64,000 nt of DNA, from the NCBI GenBank assembly GCA_933228895.1, contig OW121854.1, positions 59,190,609 to 59,254,608 on the forward strand. The letters run 5' to 3'. Positions 34,976 to 46,535 of the stretch are shown piece by piece (the first letter of the stretch is position 1; each line of letters begins with the position of its first letter). A program made the translations under genes and the position numbers. The stretch comes from Platycnemis pennipes (lineage: Eukaryota; Arthropoda; Insecta; Odonata; Platycnemididae). The notes beneath the pieces were generated by a model. The model searched no databases and was not told the DNA's origin. It saw only the letters and a program-made list of their open reading frames with translations.

Positions 34976-35713
34976 TATGTCACGCTACCGCGTTCGGAAT
35001 AAGACGTCAAAAAAAATATCGAAGATAGGGGTAAGAAAAATGTTCCCTCGTCCGGTGAGACCTGCTGCAATAGAAAATAATAGAAAAAAATGAGAATTAA
35101 TGAAACCGAGACGAAAAAAAATTTCCGATGAAGTGAGTTGACCTTACGACCATTCACACGTGAGCCCACGACCGTAGCCACTCCACCAACTACAATGATA
35201 GTTTAGCCTGTGTTGTCTAAACTTATATTTGATCCGCTGATAATAATGAATTTAAATTAATTTTTTACATCTTAACTAAAGCCTATTCAACCTAACTACG
35301 ACGTATACCTAGCAGCCTTTGGCATTCCGAACATCATGAAAGGCGTAGCAAGGTTCGTAGTCTTCCAGACAGGGGAGCCACGACAATGTCTCCCAGACGT
35401 TTCTCAATTGCTTAGTAGCAAACCCAGTGATCTGTATAATCTCGAAGAGGTATGTATTTTACATATATGTATATAAAGGATGAAGAGTTATCAACTATTA
35501 AGTGAAATATCAGCATAAAAAATTCCGAAAAAATTTCTCGATGTGGAATATCTTGTGTGATGTTGATAACTATTAGGTGGTCTGCAGTCGCCTCCATGTC
35601 GTACTTTGTTCTTGCCACGGGCGCCGCCGGGCGCCGCCATTATTGTTTTGTGAGAATGTCGCAGAGTGTGCGTAATTAGTTACCGCGAGGAAAGTGACCT
35701 GTAGTTCTACAGT
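34976..35713. promoter_or_regulatory. Presumed 5' region of the BEN-domain gene
   Basis: Between the Harbinger right end and the first BEN codon. 35,590-35,700 is GC-richer ('gggcgccgccgggcgccgcc' near 35,619), as a promoter-proximal or 5'-UTR region might be. No TATA box is evident. Inference from position only. Confidence 0.3.
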
Positions 35714-38700
35714 ATGAGTGGTATGAGTAATTAAAAATCCTCTGAACACCAATATCTCCTTGTGAAGTACAGGGCAGACGACACGTTGGAAGTGATTGAA
35801 GATGAAGATTTGCTAAGTTCGGCCAACGATGCCTGCCTAAAATTGAGGGCTGAAGTGAGAGTTAAATCTTACGATTTCTCGAGTACCCAGTTTTTGAAGC
35901 CAAAATTTTCAGGATATCAGGCAAGTTTCCATATATTTGCTTCTTTTGAAACAGCATTTTAACTCTAATGCACTTAAGTTATTGCAATGTTAAATGTGAC
36001 TATATTTAATAGGCTGTAAACCTGAATTAACAATTGCCTGCTCATCGATGGGGAGCACCGGAAAGGGTTGGTTCCTGGATGAAGCAGGATCGCAGGAAGA
36101 GGAATGGACGGCTCTAACTGGTACTTAAATATCAATATCCTGATCGTTTGCCAAAGTCCTAAGCCAACGTACTTCATTTATTCATACGATTGTTATTTTT
36201 TTCAGATTTGGTAAGAGCTGGCGACTAAATAAAGGAGTGCCGGAGTCACTACACACGAATTAAGTAAGACGCAAATGGGCAGAGTGCTCATGAGAGTAAT
36301 CCGTTACGCATTACTTGCGAATCAAAGAGGCCAGTGTCTCAAGTTCAGCTCCCCAGCGTCTCACCAGTGGATGTGCGTCCTCCAGAGCGGGATTAATCCA
36401 CTCCGGATGGGGAATCAGAAGAAGACGAACATGACACTAATCAGTTAAAGTACAAGTGCATGCCCAAAAACGTAAGTTAAAATTTGAGAAAGATGAGGAT
36501 GTTAATGAATTGAAATAACTTGCCAGTGTAGTGATGATGAATGAGCATATAACTTTCCTGAATATCCTTGGGGAAAGATAAATAGTGCGATTTGAAACCA
36601 TTCTTTGGGTTTGATAGAGTTGTGTGTAATTTAAAGAATCACACTCCTAACATTTTGAATTAAAGAAAATATGACTGCGAGGAAGTGACACGTCACTTAC
36701 ATATTTATTTAACATTTTTGCAGTAAAAGGTATGGGTTTTCACCAAGACAAAATTTGAGAGATTTCATTAATCAAGAAGATTTGGCTGCACAACAAAATC
36801 TCGCAGAGGTGTTTCTCTTTTTTAAAATTTGATTGTAATTTTTCACATGCAGTATAATCGTATCACTGCAATGGTATAAATATTTCAGTGTACTCTCTTT
36901 TGTTGCATTACATGTTTAAGCAATGTTGCCATGTTGTATCAAAGATATTATATTAGTTGATACTGTGCTTGCACTTTATGGCATTTGGAAACTATACATA
37001 TGACCTTGACCTTCAATTGAAATACTTAAGGAACTTACGAGTTCAATTTAGCCATGTCTGAAGTGTCTCTTAAGCAATTTGTGGTACAAAAGAAGACTAG
37101 TGCTACAGGTCAAATATGTCAGTATCTTTTTTCAACATGGTTACATTTATTCTTAATAGTTAGATGGTAGGATTGTAATTTCCCACTACTTTACAATATT
37201 TGGATCAGAGAAAGGCTTATTTTGTCGGTTATCCCATAAAAGTCCAATTAATGGCACATGGTCTATTACTCCCTCATTTACCTTAGTTTAGTTAGTGTTC
37301 ATTTTATTATGCCATAATATGTTCCTGAAGTAAATCACATTGTTTTAAGTCTTTGTTTTTCAGAAGCCTTATGGGTCATTTAGGACATCTTATTGGGGTT
37401 ATTTTGGTTAATGTGGATTTTCTTGTGCAGATCATATCCTGCAATATATCATCTTTTTTTATTGTTGATGTACCATATTTTTATGTGCAATTTACAACAT
37501 TTTATTTTAGTTTTAATTTAATTTTTACTTAAACTCATGTGCTCTGGAGAAATTGTACCTGAATTTTTGTTTATAAGATAAATACTCTCCTAGTCATGCA
37601 TTTATGCCAATATTTCACCCCCTTCTCATGCTGAATGGCGGACTTTGTCTCTTTATTGCATTTTCAAAAGTCAGTAAAAATCTAAATGTTGGTCAGGAAA
37701 AAGTCAGGGAAATTGGGAAATATCAAAACCTATATGTTGCAGCAAATCTGAGATGTAACTTTTTACACTTGTTACGTGAATGTCAGTTAGTGCAAACTAC
37801 TGCAGTTGTTTATTAAGCTGATATCTAAATGCTGTTAAGTTTTCTTGGGCTGCAATCATAGCAATAATTTTGGTGTTGAAGTTTTCTGTTATTCATGAAT
37901 TTCTATACTGATGTTTTAAATGGTAGTTGCAGGAATTGATGCCAGGCTCAAAAATATATTTGAGCAAGACGTCATACATGGGCATTAAGTCTGGAGTTAA
38001 GCACACAAGTAGGCTTACCATGGAATAGATTCTCCTAGAGGAAGTATTTACTGAGGATGCATTTCTCTCATGTTCACCATTGGATGCCAATTCAGGGAGT
38101 GGACCTCGGCGCCCTGAATTATATGCCCCAGCGTATAAGGCCATTTAGGTGAGTTTTTGATATTGATTATTAGATTGTATATCCATTGGGACAATTTTTA
38201 CAGTATTAAAAATTTTAACTATTAAATGCATAATGGGAATATCATTTCCATTGCTATGTAAGCCACTTCTTTAAAAACTTAATTTATTAACAGTGCCTTG
38301 AGTATACATATAACACTACAATTCTCGTTAATTATCTCTTTTCCAGCCTAACTTTCCAGCATTAACATTCATATGAATATTCATGGTATAAGGAATACTG
38401 ATAAAATACACATCCTTTACCACAGATCAAAATTTTCTTATCTTAGCCCAACTGTTATGAGAACAAAAGTTTATAATTTACAAGTGCATTTCAACCATCA
38501 ATTCCCAACTAACACTTAATGAAAACGTTAAGTAATTTTTTAAAGTGATGTGTTACAATACATTGAATATTTTTGTGACAATGAGAATGTGTGAAAATGT
38601 TCAATTTATTACACATTTTTTGCAATGTAACTTATAGTGTGTCCCATTGATCGTGCGTCATTTTTGACCTATAATTTTAGACACTTCCTTTCAAACCGAA

Positions 38701-39179
38701 TGGATGAAATTTGGTATCTGGCTAGAAAAAGGTTGTAAATTTTGTCAAGTCTAAGCAAAATATTAAAAATATGACCTCTTGACCCCAGAAATAGAGTCCA
38801 ACCTAAAATCCAAATTTTGCCTTATGGGCTTTCAATGTTAAAATACACAACATTTTTCTAGCCAGGTACCAAATTTCATCCATGTGGCTTGAAAGAAAGT
38901 GTCTAAAATTATAGGTCAAAAATGACACACGATCAATGGGGCAGTGTATATTTGAATTATGCATACAATTGTAACTGCAATGTATTTTCTGTGCTAATAA
39001 AATATTACTTCTGTCATTTCAGATGCTAGTATTATGATTGCCATTATTATACGGCCATTAATTTTCCGGAGGTGACTTTAAAGAATTATCATCATGGGTT
39101 GGCATCCAAATTAATTAAATTGAGGGAAGAATATAAATTTGGGGCCAGAGTCCTTCAGGAAGCATGGTGTGCTTTGTAA
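35714..39179 (+). pseudogene. BEN-domain protein gene, five exons, broken
   Basis: BEN domains bind DNA and chromatin partners. Exons inferred from frame and splice sites: 35,714-35,920 (AG|GCAAGT donor); 36,206-36,471 (after a T-rich cag, donor AAC|GTAAGT); 36,724-36,808 (donor GAG|GTGTTT); 37,933-38,148 (donor TAG|GTGAGT); 39,023-39,179 (TAA stop; AATAAA at 39,215). Exon 1 starts MSGMSN-stop-KSSEHQYLLVKYRAD, a short globular N-terminal region. Exon 2 holds an acidic linker. Exons 4 and 5 form the BEN domain: 'YLSKTSYMGIKSGVKHTSRL', 'ILLEEVFTEDAFL', 'RRPELYAPAYKAI', then 'INFPEVTLKNYHHGLASKLI'. Stops occur in exon 1 (codon 7), exon 2, exon 4 and at the exon 4/5 junction, so it is a pseudogene. 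It is transcribed toward the right TIR. Confidence 0.7.
38637..38946. mobile_element. 310-bp fold-back MITE in last BEN intron
   Basis: Almost the whole element is two long inverted arms of about 95 bp: 38,641 onward 'gtcccattgatcgtgcgtca' and the complement ending at 38,942, with shared 'attttagacactt' and 'accaaatttcatcca'-type blocks. TA lies on both sides (38,635-38,636 and 38,947-38,948), fitting a Tc1/mariner-type MITE. It is younger than the BEN gene it sits in. Confidence 0.8.
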
Positions 39180-39280
39180 ACCTATTTGTCTTTTATGCTT
39201 CTGTTATTTATGTTAATAAACTATATTGAATTTGTATGTATTTTGTAGTAATTTATTACTTGAACCTTCACAGTCCTCTA

Positions 39281-39598
39281 GGAATTTTACGATAAGATTT
39301 AATGTTTAAACACTATTGGAATTTTACGATAATATTTAATGTTTAAAACTCATTGGAATTTTACGATAAAATTTAATGTTAAAACTCATTGGAATTTTAC
39401 GATAAGATTTAATGTTTAAAACTCATTGGAATTTTACGATAAGATTTAATGTTTAAAACTCATTGGAATTTTACGATAAGATTTAATGTTTAAAACTCAT
39501 TGGAATTTTACGATAAGATTTAATGTTTAAAACTCATTGGATTTTTACGATAACATTCATAGTTGAAATCTTATCGGAGTTTTACGACAAAACTCATT
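39281..39598. repeat. 37-bp subterminal tandem array
   Basis: Eight units and a partial ninth. The unit starts GGAATTTTACGATAAGATTT and ends AACTCATT. Copies 4-7 are identical or nearly so. Copy 3 has lost one base, and copies 1 and 8 and the partial ninth are diverged, a gradient typical of recent unequal exchange in the middle. The array abuts the right TIR of the 8.6-kb element, with related shorter units next to the left TIR. Confidence 0.9.
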
Positions 39599-39656
39599 GG
39601 CAATTATAGTGCCAATGATTCTTATCGTATTTTCCCAAAACTTTTTTTACAGTGTA

Positions 39657-40600
39657 TCTTAACATATATATTGAGCATTCAATCATTGCCCTAAGCCAAG
39701 GATCCGCAATAGTACCGTATCAATGCGTTGACACCTTTCCCGTGGTAGTATTGACCGCCGGGGCACGTGTATCGTAATCGAATAGCCTTGACAGAAGGCC
39801 GTTGGAGGGAAGGAAATTCGGAGGCGTAGGTATCGTCAGCAGTGATTAAGAGGAAGGGAATGCGGGGTTCTGGCGTCGGAGGAGAGGGGATGGAGTTTGG
39901 AAACGTGATTTTTAGGTTGCGACAGATTGAGGCCGAATTCCAGCGAAAGCTTTTGCACGCCTTGGCGATTCATACCTCCTCGTCGTACGGAAAAGAGTGC
40001 ACACGTCTGGTTGAGTCAAGTCTCTGCGTTTAAGATCATATCTTCGACTCTGAGTATTCCTTGGCAGGTGTTAAATATACATCCATTCTTACCTCGACAG
40101 GTGCTTTTTTTCTTCACTCTCCCACTAATAGCTCACACTTACTTGCGAGTTGGCATTGAGGCTTGTGGCAACGGTAGCTTGTGTAGCAACTATGAAATGA
40201 GGGGAATAATAAAGAGAGTTTATGAAAGTGAAAATTGATAAATTACTATCGAGAGGAATAGTATCATCATTATGTATACTTTTTTTTATATATTATAGGA
40301 GCAAACGCGATAAATGGACCAGTAGTTTTCGTACTTTTTTTATTGTTTGCTCATCACCGTTCAAGCATTTCGCCGTGGAGGCGAAAGAGACATAAACATT
40401 CGTCTTCAAGAATTATAATCCCTCCCATAAATATGCGTACGAAACTGTTTTCACTCCATTGTCTCTCTGAATCATGCCCACTGATAATCACCTCTCAAAA
40501 TTTTAATTCTAATGACAATAATATACCCAATTCTCTCATAATTATATTTCTCGGATGCTGAGGGTGGTGTCATTTAAATTTCTTTATTCGCCGTATCTAC
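39657..40600. other. Spacer, nothing recognised
   Basis: Slightly GC-richer at 39,720-40,030 with overlapping short frames (63 and 103 codons) lacking domains; otherwise AT-rich. Confidence 0.3.
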
Positions 40601-40985
40601 ATAATATCCTGAATGCCACCACAAGGGTATGTGGCAGGGGGTGAAATATCACCAGGCATGACGGTGAAGTGAGCTGGTTGGCTTGGAAAAATTTTAGTTG
40701 GAAGGTAATATCTATTGGCAACGATGTTATTATGGAATGAAAAATTCACCAGACTTACAATATCAATAACTTAAGAGAATGTTTGATGAGAAAACCTACT
40801 ACATTGCAGTCGTGCAAAAAATTACTCCTCCGTCATACACTACTTAAAAGAAACCAAGAGTCACAATGCTACCAAACCGAGGAAAATATTAAGCATGCAG
40901 TTGCGAGGCACGAGAAATAATGGTAATAAACGGCACTAAAATGCTAGTTTACACAGAGTAATGTAATAGTTTTTTAATAGCCAGT
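40600..40985 (-). mobile_element. L2/CR1-like LINE 3' UTR and terminus
   Basis: Minus-strand terminus 'atttcaccccctgccacata' (40,640 downward) then 'gtggtggcattcaggat'. The 3' UTR at 40,840-40,960 ('taagcatgcagttgcgaggc', 'aacggcactaaaatgctag') aligns with 2,700-2,805 in the same order. No coding part is readable. Confidence 0.65.
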
Positions 40986-42240
40986 CATTTCTATACATGA
41001 CTGCTACCATTTATAATATTAAGATGCTTTTAACCTTGCGGCATATTTAGCGTCAGCTTTATCTAATGCCTAACATTTTTTATACCATCCAATATACGTT
41101 TAAAATCAGTCACTATTCCTCTCTGACGCTGCATTCTTCCCTTAGTAATGCCTTCAGCATCTCGTCGCCTTATATTTACCCGTCCGATTCAATCAGTTGT
41201 CATTCCTCAGCTGTCTCTCCCCTAATTGCCTGAAAAACTGATTTTTTTCCGTTAGTATCGCTATTACGTCCTCATTATTTTCATTTCAGCCCATGAAAAC
41301 ATCTCCAGCTATCACTAGACTCATGTTTCAAATACCTCCAGAGTATTTGAATCTCCTTACCTCGAGGTTCAGGAGTTGAATCCATGCAACTACATGCTTC
41401 AATCCCACACTCCTAAGCTGCAAGCATTTACTTAAATGTTCAAACCAGATGTGCTCCCCTATTTGCAAAGGCCTTTTTCGCCGCCGCAAGTCTTACCCTG
41501 AATCCCTTGGAAGAACTTGGTCTACTTTCGTCCGTAGTTCTAATTTCATCTTTCATTTGTTCCACCTGTTTTCGATTCCGTTCCCATACCTTTTTATTCT
41601 ACAAGGTTTTTAAGACCTGGAACATTAAAATACATCAGCTTTCTCTTGGTTCACATTCGTTCTGTACCTCTCGCTCAGAATTGGCAATTCATCTCGCAAG
41701 TTTTCCCTCATCATACAGACGATAAACTAGCCATCCGCAAATCTAGTCGGTTCAGTTAACTTTTTTCCTACTTCCTACATCACAATGCCCCTCCAGATTA
41801 TTTTATTTGCGAACCGGTCAGCATAGCTTCGAAGATTTAGATTCTTTTGGTGTTGATTTACAAATTTACACCTGAAAACTGTTGTGGTGCAATTTAGGGA
41901 ATGAAATCACCTACTATTAGAAGGTAATTACGATTTCCTAAACAATAGTGAAGATTCTTCTGCAGGGCTATGGCAAAAAAATCCTAAAATTACTCGCGGA
42001 TTTTGATTGACATTTGGGTTCAAAATGCAGGTGACGTAAAACAGGCGTAAATGACTCGGTGTGTCTATAGCATTATAGGATCCGGGTGAATAAGCGATGT
42101 ATATTTGTTTAATTTTTTAGTAAAAGAGTGGAAAGCTTTTATGTCTTCCAGCCGGAGGGAAGAAGTCCTTCCGGCTTCGCAAAGGAGGTATGACAGTGAC
42201 GGATTGAATTAGGGAAATTAACTGAGGGCGAGAATTTTGA
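40986..42240. other. AT-rich spacer, nothing recognised
   Basis: C/T-rich minus-strand texture near 41,090-41,750 could be decayed LINE sequence but no conserved block is readable. Confidence 0.3.
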
Positions 42241-42242
42241 GG

Positions 42243-42545
42243 GATCGGGTTGGTGTGGTGGCTAGAATGCTGGCCTCCCATCCCGAGGGCTTGGGTTCGA
42301 TTCCCGGCAGAGTCGGATTTTGCAGTGGAAAACCGGTCCCCAGTTGAGTCCGTATTGAGTCAGTATTCCGGCCGTCTGATGGGACGTTGATGCTTGGTCC
42401 CCTTGGCGCCTTTCGTTAAGAGTAGGCTAATGCCGACGCCGGGTTTCTTTCCACCCTTCCTCCAATACCTGAAAACTCCTACCGTTACCCAATTACCCAC
42501 CGATTCTAAATGGCGCAAATGACTACAGCTGTCGATCGCCTCCCC
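42243..42545 (+). mobile_element. tRNA-derived SINE, near full length
   Basis: Best SINE copy. A box in 'ggtgtggtggctagaatg' (42,252), B box 'gggttcgattccc' (42,293-42,305), then a body with 'ccggccgtctgatgggacgt' and 'ccttggcgcctttcg', and a 3' region 'ctaaatggcgcaaatgac' ending near 42,545. Related copies or pieces lie at 15,536, 27,574/29,757, 51,705 and 56,867. Transcription would be by RNA polymerase III from the internal boxes, with mobilisation by a LINE. Confidence 0.8.
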
Positions 42546-42829
42546 TGAATAACCACCACCGCGAGAATTTTGAACCCGTCTCGCTTACACGGGGAGGCAC
42601 GGGGAAACTCATCAGCGAAATGCACAGCTGATGACAATCCGCCGTGACTCGGAGCGGAAGGGAAGAAGAGGGATGGGCGAAGTCGGGCGGTGAGTGTCCC
42701 CGCAGCCCTAAGAAAGGTCTGGGCGATACCCGATTCGCAGAAACTGGTCTCGAAATCGATTCAGCATCGATGCTTTGCAACTCTTTATTCCTTGTCTTCG
42801 CGGAATGAGGATGACGGTGGTTAGGAGGC
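42546..42829. other. GC-richer spacer, nothing recognised
   Basis: Two minus-strand frames (42,523-42,780 and 42,708-42,911) overlap and have no domain. Confidence 0.3.
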
Positions 42830-43110
42830 TCTCGAGATGTGGGTGTGGAGAAGAATGGAGAAGGTAAGCAGGTTGGAGAGTGAGGCTAGAGAGGATTTCC
42901 ATGTATGGCACAGGAGGAAAGGATGCTTGATGATTGATTCAATCCGAATGTGGCTGAAAAAGCAGTCAGAGAACTTACTGAAAGGTAACGGGTTGTTGAA
43001 TAATAGGCTGTTAAAAGGGGGGCTGTTGGTTTAGGGGGGAAGAGAGTTGAGGGATGATAGGGTTTTGAGGTGGCGTGAAATGTTGCAGATGATATGCTAA
43101 AGAGGGAGTT
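42830..43110 (+). mobile_element. LINE reverse-transcriptase C-terminal fragment
   Basis: Plus-strand frame starts 'MWVWRRMEKVS' (42,837), the conserved block after the thumb in many insect LINEs. It is followed by 'DSIRMW', 'KGNGLL' and 'GRELRDD' pieces in the expected order but with substitutions and frameshifts. It is a different family from the 26-kb and 59-kb tails. Confidence 0.6.
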
Positions 43111-43129
43111 CCCATCCTTATTCTTCGTA

Positions 43130-43330
43130 TTATCTCACAATGGTACGGTTTGCAGTTTCATTCTTTAATTTCCTGTCCAGCGACTCCTCCTTGCTCCAAC
43201 CCTTTCCCCTAAGTTCTTCTGCCACGTTATCTTACCATCTTATCTTCGGTCTTCCACTCCTCCTCCTTTCCGCTAACTCTTTGTTTTCAACTCTTTTTCA
43301 TCTTCATTTCGATTATATAGGATGAAATAA
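43130..43330 (-). mobile_element. Possible LINE C-terminal fragment
   Basis: Minus strand gives pieces resembling the 'GRPKxRWxD' block (near 43,235-43,255) and 'GKGWSKEESLDRKL' (43,170-43,215), which resemble C-terminal ends of LINE ORF2 proteins. It lies tail to tail with the fragment at 42,830-43,110. Confidence 0.4.
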
Positions 43331-43810
43331 AGATCTTCTAAGTATAAAATATAAATAAAATAAATATATTCTAGTATCAAGCGTTAAGTATCTTCTTTTA
43401 TCAGTTACGATTTTCAAGTATATATAACAATGTTTGTCATGTTTCATGTATTGACGAGGGGTTATGACGAGGCTTGGATAAAGGGAATTTTAGTTTCAAT
43501 CCCACCCAAATAAGACGTTTATATCTCCCATATAGTATGTTGACCATCTCTCTTATATAGTATGTTCTTATATTATCTTTTATGTCATACCTCACGTACC
43601 TATACATCGTAGCTTTCTCATTTTCGCTTCTTCCAATTTTCTATCCTAGGCCCGTATAACTGGCAGAGTCTCCAGAGAGGGACTAACGTTATCCTGCGTG
43701 AAAGAAAGAGAGCAGTAGAAAGGTTATATTGCCATCCAACTGCCAGGGTTATATCGTACCGTCCAGTCTTACTTCATCGGAAGCCTAATCCTGTCAAAAA
43801 CTGTGGCACC
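43331..43810. other. AT-rich spacer, nothing recognised
   Basis: No supported feature. Confidence 0.3.
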
Positions 43811-43816
43811 CTACGC

Positions 43817-43885
43817 GGGTTTCGAACTCATGACACTTGGATTGTCAGACCAGCTTCCTACCAGCCATACTACGTTGGTCAGCGA
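43817..43885 (-). mobile_element. tRNA-derived SINE head
   Basis: Minus-strand B box 'gagttcgaaaccc' (43,817-43,829) and A-box-like 'atggctggtaggaagctgg' are at tRNA-like spacing. The body is not identified. Confidence 0.5.
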
Positions 43886-44098
43886 GCTAACGATGGCATA
43901 AACTTTGTGCTTTGTGATAAATAAAAATACATTTATATGGTCATAGTTACCTGAAAATACAAGGGTACTTTCAAACTAACATGAAATTGAGGGGAGAATG
44001 ATGGTCAAGAGTGGGAGATGGAGGAAAAGAGTAGGTATTTTAAAAAGCTTGCGAAAAGATATAAAATATGAAGGCTTTATGAGGATTATAATACAGGG

Positions 44099-44571
44099 TA
44101 GGGGTCTAAAACCTGCGGCTCGTGAGCCATTTCTGTTACTTTATCTAAGTAAATGTGGCTCTGGAGTGAAACTGAAAGAAACAATAAAACTAGCGATTGA
44201 AAATAAAGTAACTATCTTGGTTTATCGCCGCATCAGTAGTGTATAGTCCCAACGTTTCCCGACCAATAATAGCCGCTTTTTCAAGGGAAATGGGGGCAGG
44301 GAAGTGCAAAAAAAGCGACTTCCATTGGTCAGGAAACGTAGGTACGATCTCACCATTGACGAGTCAATAACCAGAGAAAATTCTTTTACTTTTAATCGCT
44401 TTGACACGCGAAAGTGTAGACGACGAATTAAACTATCATAGTTTTATTCATACAGTTGTACGTTATTAGCTTGCTGTAATTTTATTTAAAGATCTTATCT
44501 GCTAGCATATATTTATTGAACTCGAATAATTTTAGTATTGTCCTTCAGCCTCAAAAGTTTGAAAACCTCTG
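44099..44571. mobile_element. 473-bp hAT-like MITE
   Basis: Ends 'aggggtctaaaacctgcgg' (left) and 'gtttgaaaacctctg' (right, complement 'cagaggttttcaaac') are the typical CAGGGGTCTCAAAC-type hAT termini. The flanks 'atacaggg' and 'gtactggg' agree at 6 of 8 positions, fitting an 8-bp hAT target duplication. Short frames on both strands are not transposase. Confidence 0.7.
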
Positions 44572-44860
44572 GTACTGGGTAAATTTAGCATTAAATGATA
44601 GGAATGGCTGCGAGGTAAGAAGGGAATATATCAGGAAAGTACTCTCCAAGAAACAACAATTAGGTGAAGGCTACGGGACTGTATGGAGGTGATAATCAGT
44701 AGCGAGTGTTTGAAGGACATCTTTTACAAGATGTCCTTGTAAAAAATGGGTCGCGATAAAAATTTTATACCCAACTTAACCGGTAAATAACTAATAAAAA
44801 TGTACATCAAATTGGTTTTGGGGAGACATGCTGCGGAACAATGTAAAAATGTGCAACTCG
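44572..44860. other. AT-rich spacer
   Basis: Contains a local duplication of 'tttacaagatgtcctt' near 44,714-44,742. No gene. Confidence 0.3.
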
Positions 44861-45560
44861 AGTCTCAGCCTGTGCAACATCGCGTTGCACGTCTCAGCCC
44901 GCTGCAAGTTCACGAGCCCGCCCTCTTTTGTCGTCATCCGTCCGCATTACGGTCCCCAAGTCTAAAAGCGACTGGAAACTTCTTTCCTCCACCTCCCCTC
45001 TCTCCTTCGTAGGTGATCCCTTTATCCCTGCCCCGCACCTACGAATGCACCAAGGGTTCTTCCCGCCAACCAGCCCGAAAAACCCGCGGGGGCCGGAAAA
45101 GGACCACCGGATGCTCTGTAAACCAACACCCGCCCTCGTCGGCTCTTTCCATTCAGGCCTCGATTCGGCTTTCATTCCCGAGGATGATGATTTCCATGTC
45201 TTGGGGCCACAGGAGGCCAGTGGGCCCCCCAACCCACTCGTACTTAGCGGCTAGAAATGAAAACTCCCTCCCCCCTCTCCCCAACAACCACCACCGACCA
45301 GCTTCTTCCATTCCACATGCCCCACTCCCGCCCCACACTTCCCAGGTAGGATGCGCCGTGGGTCTTTTTATACTGTTAATCCTACCAGGCGGAAAGATGG
45401 AATTGAGATATCACCCGAGGGTTCTTGAAATGAAACAAATTCCTTCAGGATACCTCTATTGTCAACGTTCGCTTAGGGACTCGGGTCCCTTCCTGTTCGC
45501 GCATACTTTTTTTTACTTGAAGCGTGCCGCGAGGACACCATGTAATCTTATGTTTCATCC
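44861..45560. other. GC-rich island, no recognised protein
   Basis: Open frames on both strands (up to 184 codons plus, 112 minus), Pro/Ser/Arg-rich, overlapping, no domain. A (CCCTCCCCCC)-type stretch lies near 45,270. Confidence 0.3.
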
Positions 45561-46535
45561 AAAATGATGTTTAATCAAAACTTGTTATCAGGGCTAGAGA
45601 TGACTGTCAAATCTTTCACCGATTTGCTTTCGCCTCTCTGTCAAGTCTAATGCCGCCAATTTAAATCCCGCCTCGGGAATGTGTGGCGGTTTTTTATAAG
45701 GATAGGTAATAGGTTGAACAAGGTTATTACTGAAGCTAGAAATCTGGATATACGGGACGAGTAAGGAAGAGAAAAGGCATTGTGAATAGAATTAAGGGGA
45801 GTAGAAAATAAATATATAATTGAGGAGGGTGACAGGGTTAAAACCGTTTGATGATTAAATACCAAATATAAAAGGGACGCTCCATCAAAATATATTCCTA
45901 ACATGTAGAGGCCTAACAACTAGGATTAGTTGTGTGATGTGGCATCTACAGATGTGGTACCATGAAAACCCGATGCTCGGCATGCTTTATTGGGCCTTAT
46001 TTGTAGTTATTAACTGATAATTATTCTCTCACCTTATATTGAATCAGTGGAGAATGGCGAGATAACTAGAAAATCGCTGAAAAATACTTTCAACCAATGT
46101 GTTGACGCCATATGGCTTAAATGTTTACTTGATGAACTATTTCTGTAATTGATACTTCGTGCCCAGATACGGTGTAAGCACGGTAATACATTTTAATTAA
46201 TCGTACGCTGGCTTTGACTTCCTTGTAAAAGCTTCGCTACAAAATATAAAGTGCTAAATCAAATATTTAGGGGTACGCTAATTACATTGTTGAAAAATGA
46301 AGGAAAAGTAATGCATTTTCTGTCTCATTCTTCCTGTAATGATCAGGGGCTTTTTCTAATCTTCATTACCAAAAGTTTACGTGACTTGTTATCTTAAAGT
46401 ACTGTTACTTCTATCTTGAAACGAAGTTGAAATCGCTGTGCACAGTTCCATATCCTCAGATTAATATTTCCCATCATCTTTAATTAAAGCTTATGTTTAT
46501 CCAATTAAAATGATTCGTTTAAAAGAGTTCAGTTT
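45561..46535. other. AT-rich spacer, nothing recognised
   Basis: No supported feature. Confidence 0.3.

Larger units (their letters stand above)
31037..39654. mobile_element. 8.6-kb TIR transposon carrying a BEN-domain gene
   Basis: Left end 31,037-31,079 and right end 39,612-39,654 are 43-bp terminal inverted repeats starting CACTGTAAAAAAAGTTTTGG, 40 of 43 positions identical, and both are flanked by TA (31,035-31,036 and 39,655-39,656). Inside each TIR lie related subterminal repeats ending in 'aatatcatt' or 'aactcatt', short on the left (31,078-31,162) and a long 37-bp array on the right. The only gene I can assign to the element itself is the BEN-domain gene at 35,714-39,179. A Harbinger element and a MITE are nested. 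No transposase of its own was found. TA duplication points to Tc1/mariner-like integration, but the terminal sequence does not let me name a superfamily. Confidence 0.8.

Noticed and set aside
31436..34979. Three-base target duplication for the Harbinger element
   Set aside because: The flanks read tca and tat; no identical triplet, so no duplication is claimed.
39281..39598. CRISPR-like repeat array
   Set aside because: Repeats are directly adjacent without spacers, and the context is a eukaryotic transposon end.
45013..45567. 184-codon plus-strand frame
   Set aside because: Pro/Ser-rich pseudo-frame of a C-rich island; competing frames on both strands.
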